DNA from: Lysobacter antibioticus
GTDB lineage: Bacteria > Pseudomonadota > Gammaproteobacteria > Xanthomonadales > Xanthomonadaceae
Direction of reading: 5' to 3'
DNA length: 64,000 nt
Assembly: GCF_000731095.1 (NCBI RefSeq)
Contig: NZ_JMTZ01000022.1
Coordinates: 44,489-108,488 of the forward strand
The translations under genes were made by a program, and so were the position numbers. The notes under the pieces are model-generated. The model saw only the letters and a list, made by a program, of their open reading frames with translations. It had not been told where the DNA came from and searched no databases. Shown piece after piece: positions 17,007-26,182 of this stretch; positions within the stretch are counted from its first letter, which is position 1, and each line of letters starts with the position of its first letter.

Positions 17007-18485
17007 ATGAACGATCCGAACCGAGCGCCGGCGGACACCGCCGGATGGACCGACGCGCAGCGCGCTTTGTGGCAACGCCTGTGCGATTACCGATTCGACG
17101 ACGACGATTCGAACGAGTTCCTGACCCGCGTCGCGACGACCTCTCTGCTCGCTCTGAGCGAAGCGCGAGCGGCGCTCGACGAATACCGCCGCTTCTGTTT
17201 TCTCGCCGTCACCGTCGCCCATGCGGTCACTCCCAGTCAGCTCGTCGACGAGGTCTGGCACACGCATATCGTCGACACCCGGCGCTACGAGCGCTTCCGC
17301 ACCGAAGTGCTGCAGTACGACTTGCACCATGTGCCTTCGCGCGGCGGCGGCGGCGAAGAGCTGAAACACCAACGCCAGTACGCCGACACCATCGACAGCT
17401 ACCGGCGTTTCTTCGGCCTGCCGCCGAACCGGTTCTGGCCGGAACCGCGCGCACCACGCCCGCCGTCGATCGCGGCCACCGTCGCGCTCGCTGAGCCGCG
17501 CGCACCGTGGCGGCCGATGCGGTTCGGCATCGTCGCCGTCGTCGGCACCTATGCGCTGTTGGCGTTGATCGCCAACGAGAGCAATCCGCTGCATTGGACC
17601 GGCGGCCTGTTCCTGGCCTGGTTCGTCGTCCTGATGGTCGCCGCGCTGATCGCCGGCTCCTGGCTGCGGCAAGGCATGCGCGGGCCGAACTGCCCGGGGC
17701 GGAGTCACGAGGCCGACCGTTGGGAGCTGGCCTATCTGTCCGGCGGCAGCGATCGTGTCGCCGACGCGATCGTGGTCGACCTGCTCGCGCGCGACGCGGT
17801 CAGCCTGGAGTACGACCGCAAGAAGGCGCGCGAAGCCTACGAGAACGATCGCGTGTGGTTGCGCCCGCGCCTGCCCCCCGAGCAGCTCGAAACGCTGTCG
17901 CCGGTGCTGCGCGACGCTCTGGAAGTGGTCGCCGAGAAACAGACCCTCTCCCGAATCCTGTTGGCGCTCCGCGAACGTCATCGATCGCAGGACGAACACT
18001 TGCACCGCAAGGGCTGGCTGATGAGCCCGCGGCAGCAAGCCTGGGCGGCCTTGCTGTCGGCCCTGCCCCTGGCCGCGGTCGCCGCCCTGGGCCTGCGCAA
18101 GATCATGATCGGTCTGCAGCTGGAACGCCCGGTCGGGTTCCTCATCGCCCTGACCGTCCTGGCCGTGCTCATCGCACTGTTTCGCGCGCTATCGACCCAG
18201 GAGCGGCCCCGCACCTGGGCCGGCGACTGGGAACTGTACAAAGCCGACCGGCAACGACGCGCAGACGGCAGCGATCCGGCCGCCACGGTCGCGCTGGCCG
18301 GCACGGCGGTCCTGATCGGCACCCCGTTCTCCGACTATCAACAGATCCGTACGCCCTCCTCGTTCAACAACGACGGCAGCGGAGGTGGCGGCGATGGAGG
18401 AGGTGGCGACGGCGGCGGAGGCGGAGGTTGCGGCGGCGGAGGCGGAGGTTGCGGCGGCGGCTGCGGTGGCTGCGGCGGAAGTTGA
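17007..18485 (+). CDS. TIGR04222-type membrane protein with GRDP-like N-terminus and Cys/Gly-rich tail
   Basis: A 492-residue protein of unknown function. Residues about 25-135 resemble the 'glycine-rich domain-containing protein-like' family (VDEVWHTHIVDTRRYERF). Two membrane helices follow (about 180-230), then a soluble stretch with paired LLARDAVSLEYDRKK and LLALRERHRSQ segments, then two more helices (about 350-395). The last 45 residues are almost only Gly and Cys, with CGGGCGGCGGS at the end. Membrane proteins with this central region and tail are known as TIGR04222 proteins. I start at ATG 17007, 7 nt after GAGG; in-frame codons upstream read into the inverted-repeat element and are rejected. 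Confidence 0.8.
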   Translation: MNDPNRAPADTAGWTDAQRALWQRLCDYRFDDDDSNEFLTRVATTSLLALSEARAALDEYRRFCFLAVTVAHAVTPSQLVDEVWHTHIVDTRRYERFRTEVLQYDLHHVPSRGGGGEELKHQRQYADTIDSYRRFFGLPPNRFWPEPRAPRPPSIAATVALAEPRAPWRPMRFGIVAVVGTYALLALIANESNPLHWTGGLFLAWFVVLMVAALIAGSWLRQGMRGPNCPGRSHEADRWELAYLSGGSDRVADAIVVDLLARDAVSLEYDRKKAREAYENDRVWLRPRLPPEQLETLSPVLRDALEVVAEKQTLSRILLALRERHRSQDEHLHRKGWLMSPRQQAWAALLSALPLAAVAALGLRKIMIGLQLERPVGFLIALTVLAVLIALFRALSTQERPRTWAGDWELYKADRQRRADGSDPAATVALAGTAVLIGTPFSDYQQIRTPSSFNNDGSGGGGDGGGGDGGGGGGCGGGGGGCGGGCGGCGGS

Positions 18486-18565
18486 TCGACCGCTTCGCGA
18501 TGATCCGTATTGGGACCTGCAGCCACGGCGCTCGCCCGCGAGGACGAACGCCGTGGCCCGATGCA

Positions 18566-20008
18566 TCAATCCACGTTGATCACGACCACGCTCATCCACG
18601 GCACCGACACCACCACCCGCCCCTGCGAGAACGCTCTCGCCGTGGCGATCTTCACCGGCGGCAGGAACTGCGCGCCGCTGGTGAAGTTGGCCGGGTCCAT
18701 GCCGCGACCGTATCGCCATGCCGTGTAGGTGCCGCTGCTCTTGCCGGTCAGGGCGAGCACGGCCTGGCGATCGGTGGTCTCGGACTTGTTGATCAGGACG
18801 ATCTTCTTGGCGTTGTCGGTGGCGAACACTTCCAGGTCCGGCACCGCCGTCGTCGCCGCGACCATGCGCTGGCCGTAGCGCCGCGACCAGGCGCCGCCGC
18901 TCCAGGCCGACACGCCCCAGTACGCCGGCAAGCGAACGTGGCGGCCGCCGGGCTGATCGTTGAGGTCGGTGCCGTCGCTGATCAATCCCAGCGGGCCGTT
19001 GTTGTCGGAGTACTGATAAGCGCTGCCGCCGGCACGCAGCACGTGGCCGATCACCGAAGCGGTGTGGACGACGTTGCGCGAGGTGTAGAACGAATTACGC
19101 CACTGCGCATCGTAGCGCGTGTGGTAGTTGAACTCGCCGACCTGGATGGCGATGCCATTGGCGCGGTCGCCGAAGCTCAGGTCGATTTCGTTGCGCAGCC
19201 ATGCGATCGCGTCGCCGTACTGCGAGGTCACGCCCAGGTTGCCCAGCGGCTGGCCGTCGCCGTACTTGTGGAAATCGACCACGTCGGTATCGGCGTGGCT
19301 GCTGGCGAAGAACTGGCGGAAATCGCCGTACTTGTAGTCGGCCCAGGTCACCAGCGACGGCCCGGCCAGCGATAGCGGTTGCGCGCTGGCCTGGCGCATC
19401 GCCACCGCGATGTTGTGGAAGCCATCGCTGCCGTTGCCGCCGGCGATGTAGTTGCCGACGCCGAAGCCGTTGTCGGGCTCGTTGCCGATGATGTAGTCGA
19501 CCACCGGGCCGCCGCGCTGGCCGCCGTTGTCGTTGAAGTAACGCACCAGCGCCGCCGCATCGGTCGCGCGAATGTCGTTGTCGCCGGTCGTACCGCCGAT
19601 GGCGATCATCGGAATGCCGCCGATGCCCTTGATCCCGCGGACATAGGCTTCGCCTTCGTTGCCGCCGTGGATGTTGCCGGCCGACGAGCCGACCTGGCCG
19701 TTGTGATGGAACAGCGGCACGCGCCAGACCAGCGGCCCCAGGTCGCGCAGGTACTGGGTCCACAACGTGCGGTTGCTGCCCTTGATCAGGTTGGTGCCGC
19801 CGTCGGAATAGGTCGAAATCGTGCCGCCGAGCGAGTACTCGGACGTGGGTTGGCCATGCGCGGTGAAATCGACGAATACGTTCGCGGTCGGGTCGGCAGC
19901 GCTGACGGAAAACACGGAGCCGGCCGCGAACAAGCCGGCGACGGTGGCGATCAACGCGCCGCTGAGGCGGCGGCGTCGGGGCGATGGGGGATTCGCTGTG
20001 CGGAGCAT
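18566..20008 (-). CDS. Secreted clan GH-A-like glycoside hydrolase
   Basis: A 480-residue exported enzyme. The signal peptide carries an Arg-rich n-region (PRRRRLSG), with cleavage near VSAADP. A TIM-barrel glycosidase is suggested by YIIGNEPDNGFG with acid/base Glu177 preceded by Asn, and by IQVGEFNYH with nucleophile Glu292; this Asn-Glu / Glu pair is the clan GH-A pattern. Conserved WRVPLFHH and VVDFHKYG fit barrel strands. A short beta domain follows the barrel, as in GH39/GH79-like enzymes. ATG 20008 has an AAGGA ribosome-binding site; the open frame upstream to 20398 lacks coding character. Substrate unknown, probably a polysaccharide or glycoconjugate. Confidence 0.82.
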   Translation of the reverse strand: MLRTANPPSPRRRRLSGALIATVAGLFAAGSVFSVSAADPTANVFVDFTAHGQPTSEYSLGGTISTYSDGGTNLIKGSNRTLWTQYLRDLGPLVWRVPLFHHNGQVGSSAGNIHGGNEGEAYVRGIKGIGGIPMIAIGGTTGDNDIRATDAAALVRYFNDNGGQRGGPVVDYIIGNEPDNGFGVGNYIAGGNGSDGFHNIAVAMRQASAQPLSLAGPSLVTWADYKYGDFRQFFASSHADTDVVDFHKYGDGQPLGNLGVTSQYGDAIAWLRNEIDLSFGDRANGIAIQVGEFNYHTRYDAQWRNSFYTSRNVVHTASVIGHVLRAGGSAYQYSDNNGPLGLISDGTDLNDQPGGRHVRLPAYWGVSAWSGGAWSRRYGQRMVAATTAVPDLEVFATDNAKKIVLINKSETTDRQAVLALTGKSSGTYTAWRYGRGMDPANFTSGAQFLPPVKIATARAFSQGRVVVSVPWMSVVVINVD

Positions 20009-20498
20009 CGATGATCCTTGGTCGTTACGAAACGGAGAGCGCCGACTCCGGAAGCATCCGGAGAGGCTGCGTGTGCTGGACGGCGACCGCGGCATCGCCG
20101 TGCTCGGCCACACAGCCGAGGCCCGACGGATCGCAGCGCATGGCTCAGCCGGCCGCGACGGCGCACGGCCGGATAGGCTCCGGCCGCTGCACGCCATCTC
20201 CCGCCTTGCTCGAATCCGCCCTGCACGAATCGCCGGCAACATCCCCATTGCGCAACGGTCGCTGCGATACCGCATGCACGCCATCCAGCAGTGGCCCAGG
20301 CTAGTGGGCCGACGCAACGGACGGCGTGATGCGCCCGGCGCTTCGGCGATCCGATACGTGTCCAGATGTGTTTTCGTGATCGCGGCTGCGTTCCGCACGG
20401 AGTCGTCGCAAGCGCAGGCATTCGCTGACGGTCGCGCACTACAACCTTTCGCTTAGTTGCCGCATCACATTCGGCAGTCACCCTAGACGGACTCGCCG
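20009..20498. other. 490-bp divergent intergenic region, no gene seen
   Basis: Lies between the divergent glycoside hydrolase and alpha/beta hydrolase genes and must hold both promoters. Frames are open through parts of it, but composition and lack of starts argue against coding. CTGGCCCAGGCTAGTGGGCC near 20291-20311 contains a short GGCCC/GGGCC inverted repeat. Nothing else recognised. Confidence 0.5.
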
Positions 20499-21866
20499 AT
20501 GAACCTGTTCCGACTCTGCTTCGCCGTTGCGATCGCCGGCGCGATCGCCTTCGCGTGCGCCAGCGCCCACGCGGCCTCTGCTTCGACCAAGAGTTCCAAG
20601 GCGGCGGATGCGCGCTGCCACGTCGGCGCCTACCGGCTCGACGACGGCCGCGTCGTCAGCGTGATGCCGTCCGACGCCCCCGGCAAGCTACGCTGGCGCC
20701 TGCTCGACGGGCGCACCGGCAAGCTGGTCCGCGAGAACGGCGCGTGGATCAGCACCCGCGGTTGGACCGAGCAACCGGACGGCGTCAAGGTGGCGTTCGG
20801 CACCTGCAGTCAGTCCCGCATCCGCTTCGACGGCCACCGTGGCAGGAAGATCGGTTTCGACATCGCCGAGACCCGCTTCTACAGCCATGGCCTGAGCTTG
20901 CGCGGGCGCCTGGTGCTTCCGCGCGGCCAGGACAAGGTGCCGGTCGTGGTGCTGGTGCACGGTTCCGAGAAAGTGTCCGGCGTCGACGCCTATTTCCAGC
21001 AGAATCTGTTCCCGTCGCAGGGCGTCGGCGTGTTCGTCTACGACAAGCGCGGCACCGGCGGGTCCGAGGGCAAGTTTTCCAAGGATTTCGACCTGCTGTC
21101 CGACGATGCCGTCGCCGCGCTCGCCGAGGCCCGCCGTCTCGGCGGCGCGCGCATCTCGCGTATCGGTTTGCATGGCAGCAGCCAGGGCGGCTGGGTCGCG
21201 CCGCTGGCGGCGAGCAAGACGTCGCAGGCGCAGTTCGTCATGGTCGTGTTCGGCCTCGCCGACAGCGTGCTGTCGGAGGATCGCGACCAGGTCGCCGCCG
21301 ACCTGCGCACGGCCGGTTTCGGCGACGCCGAAACCTTGGCGAAAGCTCGCCAGGTCAGCGACGCCACCGGCCTGCTGGCCGCGAGCAAGGGCCAGCGCGG
21401 TTGGGACGAGCTGGAGGCATTACGTACGCAATACCAGCACGAGCCCTGGTGGAAGGCACTCAAGGGCGAATACACCGGCGAGGTCGTGCAGCGCCGTCGC
21501 GGCGACGACCTGATGCAGATCGCCATGCTCGACAGCGACGTCAGTTGGACTTACGACCCGATGCCGGTGCTGCGCAAGCTGACCCAGCCGCAGATGTGGA
21601 TCCTCGGCGGCGACGACGCCGAGGCGCCTTCGCAGGAAACCCAACGCCGTTTGAGCGCACTCGCCGCCGAAGGCCGTGCGATCGAGGGCGCGGTATTCCC
21701 GCAGGCCGACCACGGCATTCTCGAATTCGAGACCGATGCCGCCGGCGAGCGTCTGCACACGCGCATGGCCGAGGGCTATATCGCCATGCAGTTGGATTGG
21801 ATCAAGCACGGCAAGCTCGACGGCGGGCGCTACGGACGCGCCCTGCCCTTGCCGGTTTCCCATTGA
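20499..21866 (+). CDS. Exported alpha/beta hydrolase
   Basis: A 455-residue secreted hydrolase with a signal peptide to about residue 26. A small N-terminal beta domain (about 40-115, CHVGAYRLDDGRVVSVM) precedes the alpha/beta hydrolase core. The oxyanion region is VVVLVHGSE, the nucleophile elbow GSSQG places Ser228, an acid is likely in WILGGDDAEAP, and the His is in QADHGI. The YDKRGTGGSEG stretch is typical of acyl-peptidase/dienelactone-hydrolase-like esterases. It is divergent from the glycoside hydrolase. Substrate unknown. Confidence 0.86.
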   Translation: MNLFRLCFAVAIAGAIAFACASAHAASASTKSSKAADARCHVGAYRLDDGRVVSVMPSDAPGKLRWRLLDGRTGKLVRENGAWISTRGWTEQPDGVKVAFGTCSQSRIRFDGHRGRKIGFDIAETRFYSHGLSLRGRLVLPRGQDKVPVVVLVHGSEKVSGVDAYFQQNLFPSQGVGVFVYDKRGTGGSEGKFSKDFDLLSDDAVAALAEARRLGGARISRIGLHGSSQGGWVAPLAASKTSQAQFVMVVFGLADSVLSEDRDQVAADLRTAGFGDAETLAKARQVSDATGLLAASKGQRGWDELEALRTQYQHEPWWKALKGEYTGEVVQRRRGDDLMQIAMLDSDVSWTYDPMPVLRKLTQPQMWILGGDDAEAPSQETQRRLSALAAEGRAIEGAVFPQADHGILEFETDAAGERLHTRMAEGYIAMQLDWIKHGKLDGGRYGRALPLPVSH

Positions 21867-22002
21867 GCGCAGCCTGAGGGCATCACCGAACGAGGGCTCG
21901 CATCGATGGGTTGCATGGCGCCCGTGGCCGATCCGACGATGCCGCACTCGAAGAGCTTCGCCGCCACGGTGAAGGTCTGCTTCGGCCGTGGCTGCTCGGC
22001 GA

Positions 22003-23325
22003 CTATCGCGACCGGCTCGTCGAGCCGGCCGCGGCGCCACCGATGCGCCGCAGGATCTGCCCGCCGTCGTCCTCGCTCACGGTCCAGCCCGGGTTTAGCT
22101 TCAACGTCCATCCCTCGCCCACCCACAGGCCATCGCTGTCGCGCAGCCGGCCCGCGCCCGGCAGGCGCGCCTGGCTCCAGGCCTCGTCGATCAAGGCACC
22201 GGCGTTCGCTTCGAGAATCCCCCACTGGTCGCTGACCCTCAGCGTCGGATAGACCGTGCCGTGCGGCGGTAGCGGAAACAGCGCACGCGGATCGAAGGAG
22301 ATGTTCATCGCCACGAATGGTGCGCGCAGACCGGGCCGATCGATCAGCTTGGCGGTCCATTCGGCCGCCTGGCGCAGACGCGCGAGATCGCGGCCGATCT
22401 CATCCGCGCGCACGGCGTCGATGTCGTACCGCGCTCCGGCCTGCTTCGCGGCGCTCGCCGTGTCCTGCGTGACCACGACACCGGCTTTGCCCGCCAACAA
22501 TTCGCCCAGGTCCGAATCGGGGGTCAAACCGGCACGCCAATCGCCGTAGCGATCCAACAGCAATCCGTAGGCCGGCCCGGAACGATAGGCGAAGCTGCGC
22601 ACGAAGGAATCGTCGCCCTCGTGCTGGGCCAATTGCGCGGCGGCATAGGCCTCGGCTTCGGGACGGCCGGCGAGCCGCTGGCCGCTGTATTCGGCCAGGC
22701 CTTCGTTGAGTTCGAGCTGGTTCTCGAGTTCGCGCGCCTGCACGGTGGCGGCGCGGCGCAGGGCGCGGAACGCCAACGCATCGCTTATCGCGTGCTTCCT
22801 CGACCTGTCGTCGCTCGCCCCCAATGCCGCCGCCAAGGCGCGCCATTCCATGCGCAGGGCGATGCGCCCCTCCAAGCCGGCCAGATGCGCGGGCGTCGGC
22901 GAGCGCGCGGGCAAGCGCAGCCGATCCTGCGCGGCATGCCAGGATTCGTGCATCAGCAACTGGCGCCGCTCGAACGCATCCTCGGGCAAGGGCCACAGCA
23001 CCATCGCCCATCGCTTGCCGTTCCAGTCCACCGCGGTATTGGCCACGTTGCGCTCTTTCGGCAGGGTGCCGACGAACACCTCGCCCTTCGCAGCGAAGCC
23101 GTCGACGGCCTGGCTCGCCACCGTCGAACGGGTGGAGGCATCGACTAGCAGCAAGGGCGCGCACAGCGGCTCGCCCCACAACTGGCCGGCATCGGCGCGA
23201 CACGCGGCGTCGCGCTCGGCGATGTAGCGTGCCGCGACTTCGGGATCAGGCGCTTCGGCGGCCGCCGTCGCGGTAGCGACTGCAAGCAGGAACGACAGGC
23301 AAGAGCGACGCACGAACAAGTCCAA
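22003..23325 (-). CDS. Secreted gluzincin-like metallopeptidase
   Basis: A 440-residue exported protein of unrecognised family with a zinc-peptidase core. His126-Glu127 and His130 form HESWH, and NEGLAEY (Glu208 or Glu212) is placed as the third ligand, a gluzincin-like arrangement. The region between is helical. Residues from 300 on form a second domain (FPLPPHGTVYPTLRVSDQWG). The start is a TTG at 23325 with GGAG 8 nt upstream; an in-frame GTG at 23313 is the alternative, and both precede the hydrophobic signal segment. Substrate unknown. Confidence 0.72.
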   Translation of the reverse strand: MDLFVRRSCLSFLLAVATATAAAEAPDPEVAARYIAERDAACRADAGQLWGEPLCAPLLLVDASTRSTVASQAVDGFAAKGEVFVGTLPKERNVANTAVDWNGKRWAMVLWPLPEDAFERRQLLMHESWHAAQDRLRLPARSPTPAHLAGLEGRIALRMEWRALAAALGASDDRSRKHAISDALAFRALRRAATVQARELENQLELNEGLAEYSGQRLAGRPEAEAYAAAQLAQHEGDDSFVRSFAYRSGPAYGLLLDRYGDWRAGLTPDSDLGELLAGKAGVVVTQDTASAAKQAGARYDIDAVRADEIGRDLARLRQAAEWTAKLIDRPGLRAPFVAMNISFDPRALFPLPPHGTVYPTLRVSDQWGILEANAGALIDEAWSQARLPGAGRLRDSDGLWVGEGWTLKLNPGWTVSEDDGGQILRRIGGAAAGSTSRSR

Positions 23326-23526
23326 GGCGGGATCTCCGATGAGCGGTCGGCGAAAGACGGTCGGTAAAGGCTAGCCGAGCATCGAGTGGCCGATAACCGT
23401 CCTGCCATCGTCCCGGTTTCGCTTTCGAGAAAAAACACAGCCTAGCTGCCGATTCCCGATGGCCCTGGCCGCTGACCCGCGCAAACGGCGTTTATCTGGC
23501 AAACAGGGGCCAGGAAGGATCGATCC

Positions 23527-24882
23527 ATGAACGGATTTTTCGCGAAGCTCGTGCTGTTGGCCGCACTTCCCTTGGCCGCCCAGGCCGGCACCTGCAGTCG
23601 CTTCGACGCCAAGAACAGCACCGCCTACGACCCGGCCGCGAAGAAGATTACGCTGCCGTGGCGCACCGACTATCCGGCCTCGGTTCCCAGCCATCCGCCT
23701 TACAGCTGGGAGTCGATCAGCTTCAAGACCAGTTGGAGGCGCTATACCGATGCGGTGCTCAAGGACGTCCGCGATTCGGGCATCAGCATCGACAGCGCCG
23801 GCAAGATCCGCATGCCGGCCGGTTCGCCCTGGTGGATCGCGCCCTGGATGGACTACGGTTCGAACGGGCGCGAACGCGTCAACGGCCTGACCAAGGAACG
23901 CAGCCCCGATCCGCTCGATCTTTCGCCGACCTCGCCGGGCGGTTTCGACGTGTGGGCGATCGGTTGGTACAACAGCGAAGGCGCGGTCGGGCTGGGCAAG
24001 GTATTCGCCGACCCTTGCGATCCGGTGCTGCCCGCGCGCGACGCTCCCGGGCTGAAATTTCCCGACAAGACCGTCTCGTTCAAGATGCTGTTCTCCAACG
24101 CCACCGGCCTGGATTATCTCGACGGCGCGCCCACGGTGCTCGCGAAGATCGACAAGAACAGCCGCGCCAAGCGCCTGAAGCTGCTGCAGGTCGACATCGC
24201 CATTCGCGACCCCGACGCGGACGAAACCGACTGGGTCATGGGCACCTTCATCTGGAAAGGCCCGGCCCGCGGCGACGGCTTTCTCGACAACCTGGTGCCG
24301 GTCGGCCTGATGTGGGGCAACGACCCGAACGTGCACGATGCGAATTGGGGCGCATGGGCGCCGATCAAGCAGAGCCGGATCAATAAAGACCTGGCCGGCG
24401 TGCTCTGGCAGGGCACGCCCGGTAGCTGGCTGCACCGGCCGTTCCCGGGCTTCCAGGGCCGCTTGAACGGGCCGGCCGACAACATGCGCTCGTCGTGCCT
24501 GTCCTGCCACGCCCTCGCCCAGTGGCCGCGCAACCCAACCCTGAGCATCGTGCCGACCTACCCGGTCGGCCCCAACGGCCCGCAACCGCCGCTGAGCGAA
24601 GCGGATATCGAGAAGAACGTCAGCGACTATTTCCGCAACACCCGCGGCGGCGACCTGGTCGATCCGACGTTCCCGGCGCGGCCGTTGGATTACTCGCTGC
24701 AACTCGAAGCCGGGCTGACCCGCATGTGCCAAGCCTGCAAAGAAGGCAAACTGCTCGGACCAACCCCCAAGCTGTGCAACGAGGCACCCACGCGCTATCG
24801 CGTCACCGCGCCGGCCTGCGACCTGCCTCTGCTGCGACGGGTCTTCATGAACCGCATCGAAGACGATCCGCCGCGGCAGTAA
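23527..24882 (+). CDS. Exported cytochrome c-like protein with one CxxCH and one CxxCK
   Basis: A 451-residue periplasmic protein with a signal peptide cleaved near AQAG. Residues 25-310 form a Trp/Pro-rich domain (SPWWIAPWMDYGSNGRERVNG, then FDVWAIGWYNSEG) that I do not recognise as an enzyme. A c-type heme site CLSCH (Cys324, Cys327, His328) follows. Near the C-terminus lies MCQACK (Cys401, Cys404, Lys405), a CxxCK like the lysine-ligated heme of NrfA, though it could simply be a disulfide. Additional cysteines at 393-435 may pair. Best described as a monoheme, possibly diheme, cytochrome of unknown role. It is divergent from the metallopeptidase gene. Confidence 0.72.
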   Translation: MNGFFAKLVLLAALPLAAQAGTCSRFDAKNSTAYDPAAKKITLPWRTDYPASVPSHPPYSWESISFKTSWRRYTDAVLKDVRDSGISIDSAGKIRMPAGSPWWIAPWMDYGSNGRERVNGLTKERSPDPLDLSPTSPGGFDVWAIGWYNSEGAVGLGKVFADPCDPVLPARDAPGLKFPDKTVSFKMLFSNATGLDYLDGAPTVLAKIDKNSRAKRLKLLQVDIAIRDPDADETDWVMGTFIWKGPARGDGFLDNLVPVGLMWGNDPNVHDANWGAWAPIKQSRINKDLAGVLWQGTPGSWLHRPFPGFQGRLNGPADNMRSSCLSCHALAQWPRNPTLSIVPTYPVGPNGPQPPLSEADIEKNVSDYFRNTRGGDLVDPTFPARPLDYSLQLEAGLTRMCQACKEGKLLGPTPKLCNEAPTRYRVTAPACDLPLLRRVFMNRIEDDPPRQ

Positions 24883-24937
24883 GCGTTGCATTCGAGCGCG
24901 GCGATCGCCATCGAGATCGCCGCGCTGCAGGACCGCA

Positions 24938-25984
24938 TCAAGCGAGAACGAGATGCTCGGGCGCGAGTGCGGCAAGGAAACCCGGCGCATCGAAGGCTTC
25001 GCCCGCCGCGACCGTACCGGTGCGAGTGCGGCGGCCGTCGACGACCCGCTCCATCGCTTCGACGATCAACGGCGCGCTGACCGCATAGATGTCGCGGCCC
25101 TGCGCGCTGGCATGACGTTGCACCTCGCCTTTGCGCACCATCACCTCGACCAGGAACACCTGCGCCGAGCGTCCGCTGCTGTCGGCCGCGACCGGCGCCG
25201 GCGTGGTGGGATCGCGCACATCCTTGAGCGATACGAGATTCAAGAACGAATGCACTTCGCTCGAACGCAGATGCTTGGAGATCAGTACGATCTCGCTGAG
25301 CGGCACGCCGACCACCTCCTGGTTACCGAACGGCGCCTGGAACGTCCAGTCCCGCGTCGGCGCCGGATCGGCCACGAAATCCAGCGCGCCGTTCGAGACC
25401 ACCACACGCCGCGCCTTGTTGCGCTCGCCGGTCACCCGGGTGCCGTTGGTGGGGTGCCAACTGTCCAAGCCGACCGCGATCAGGATCTCGTCCGCGCCGT
25501 CCCAATCGCCCATCGCACTGGTCGCCAACAGATCGGCCAGCCCGCCGTAGAACGCCATCGCCGGCACGATGACGATGCCGGCCGCCTTCGCCGCCTCGTC
25601 GTAGCGCTCGAACAAAGCCAATGCGGGCTGTTGCTCCGCCACCGTATCCAGGTAGTGCACCTTTGCACGCAACGCCGCCTCGACCACCGGCACCGCGGTA
25701 TCGCTGAACGGCCCGGCGCAGTTGATCACCGCGACCGTGCCTGCGAGCGCCCGATCCAACGAAGCCGGGTCGTCGACCGAAGCGACGAAGCGATCGATCC
25801 CGGGGAAAGCGTCGTCGAGTGCGACCAAGCGCTCGGCGTCGCGGCCGCAGGCCACCGGCACCCAGCCACGCTCACGCAAACGCGCGATCACGAAACGGCC
25901 GGTATGGCCATAAGCGCCGAACACGGCGACGCGACGATTCTGGGTCGCCTGGGAATTCGGGGCTGCTGCTGGATTGATCGACAT
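24938..25984 (-). CDS. Saccharopine dehydrogenase-like NAD(P)-binding protein
   Basis: A 348-residue cytoplasmic oxidoreductase of the saccharopine dehydrogenase/trans-acting enoyl reductase superfamily. The Rossmann fold is at the N-terminus (VAVFGAYGHTGRFVIARL, a GxxGxxG variant), followed by VINCAGPFSD and HYLDTVAEQ, both diagnostic. The C-terminal half (VRKGEVQRHASAQGRDIYAVSAP) matches the substrate domain. ATG 25984 was chosen because the in-frame extension to 26101 precedes the dinucleotide fold without conserved sequence. The reaction is unknown. Confidence 0.85.
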   Translation of the reverse strand: MSINPAAAPNSQATQNRRVAVFGAYGHTGRFVIARLRERGWVPVACGRDAERLVALDDAFPGIDRFVASVDDPASLDRALAGTVAVINCAGPFSDTAVPVVEAALRAKVHYLDTVAEQQPALALFERYDEAAKAAGIVIVPAMAFYGGLADLLATSAMGDWDGADEILIAVGLDSWHPTNGTRVTGERNKARRVVVSNGALDFVADPAPTRDWTFQAPFGNQEVVGVPLSEIVLISKHLRSSEVHSFLNLVSLKDVRDPTTPAPVAADSSGRSAQVFLVEVMVRKGEVQRHASAQGRDIYAVSAPLIVEAMERVVDGRRTRTGTVAAGEAFDAPGFLAALAPEHLVLA

Positions 25985-26182
25985 CGTGCGCTTCCGTGAT
26001 GCCCGCGGATCGGGCACGCATAGGAAACCGCGAACCGGCACGACGGCGCTATCGAAATCTTTAGTTGCTCGGCCGGCGCTCGCATTACGCCGATGCGACA
26101 CGCCCCCGAGCCGAGTACGCCTCAGGCGGGCTCAGGCGCCCTCTCCTGCCTGGGCGTAGACAGGACGCAGTCGCGCGAGCCT

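Noticed and set aside
17507..19375. Plus-strand ORF (622 aa) spanning the TIGR04222 gene and the glycoside hydrolase
   Set aside because: Arg/Gly-rich frameshadow crossing two well-supported genes on different strands.
20009..20398. N-terminal extension of the glycoside hydrolase (130 residues)
   Set aside because: ATG 20008 has an AAGGA site and starts the signal peptide; the extension is low in coding character.
23371..24990. Minus-strand ORF (539 aa) opposite the cytochrome-like gene
   Set aside because: No signal, motif or start context; the plus strand has a signal peptide and heme site.
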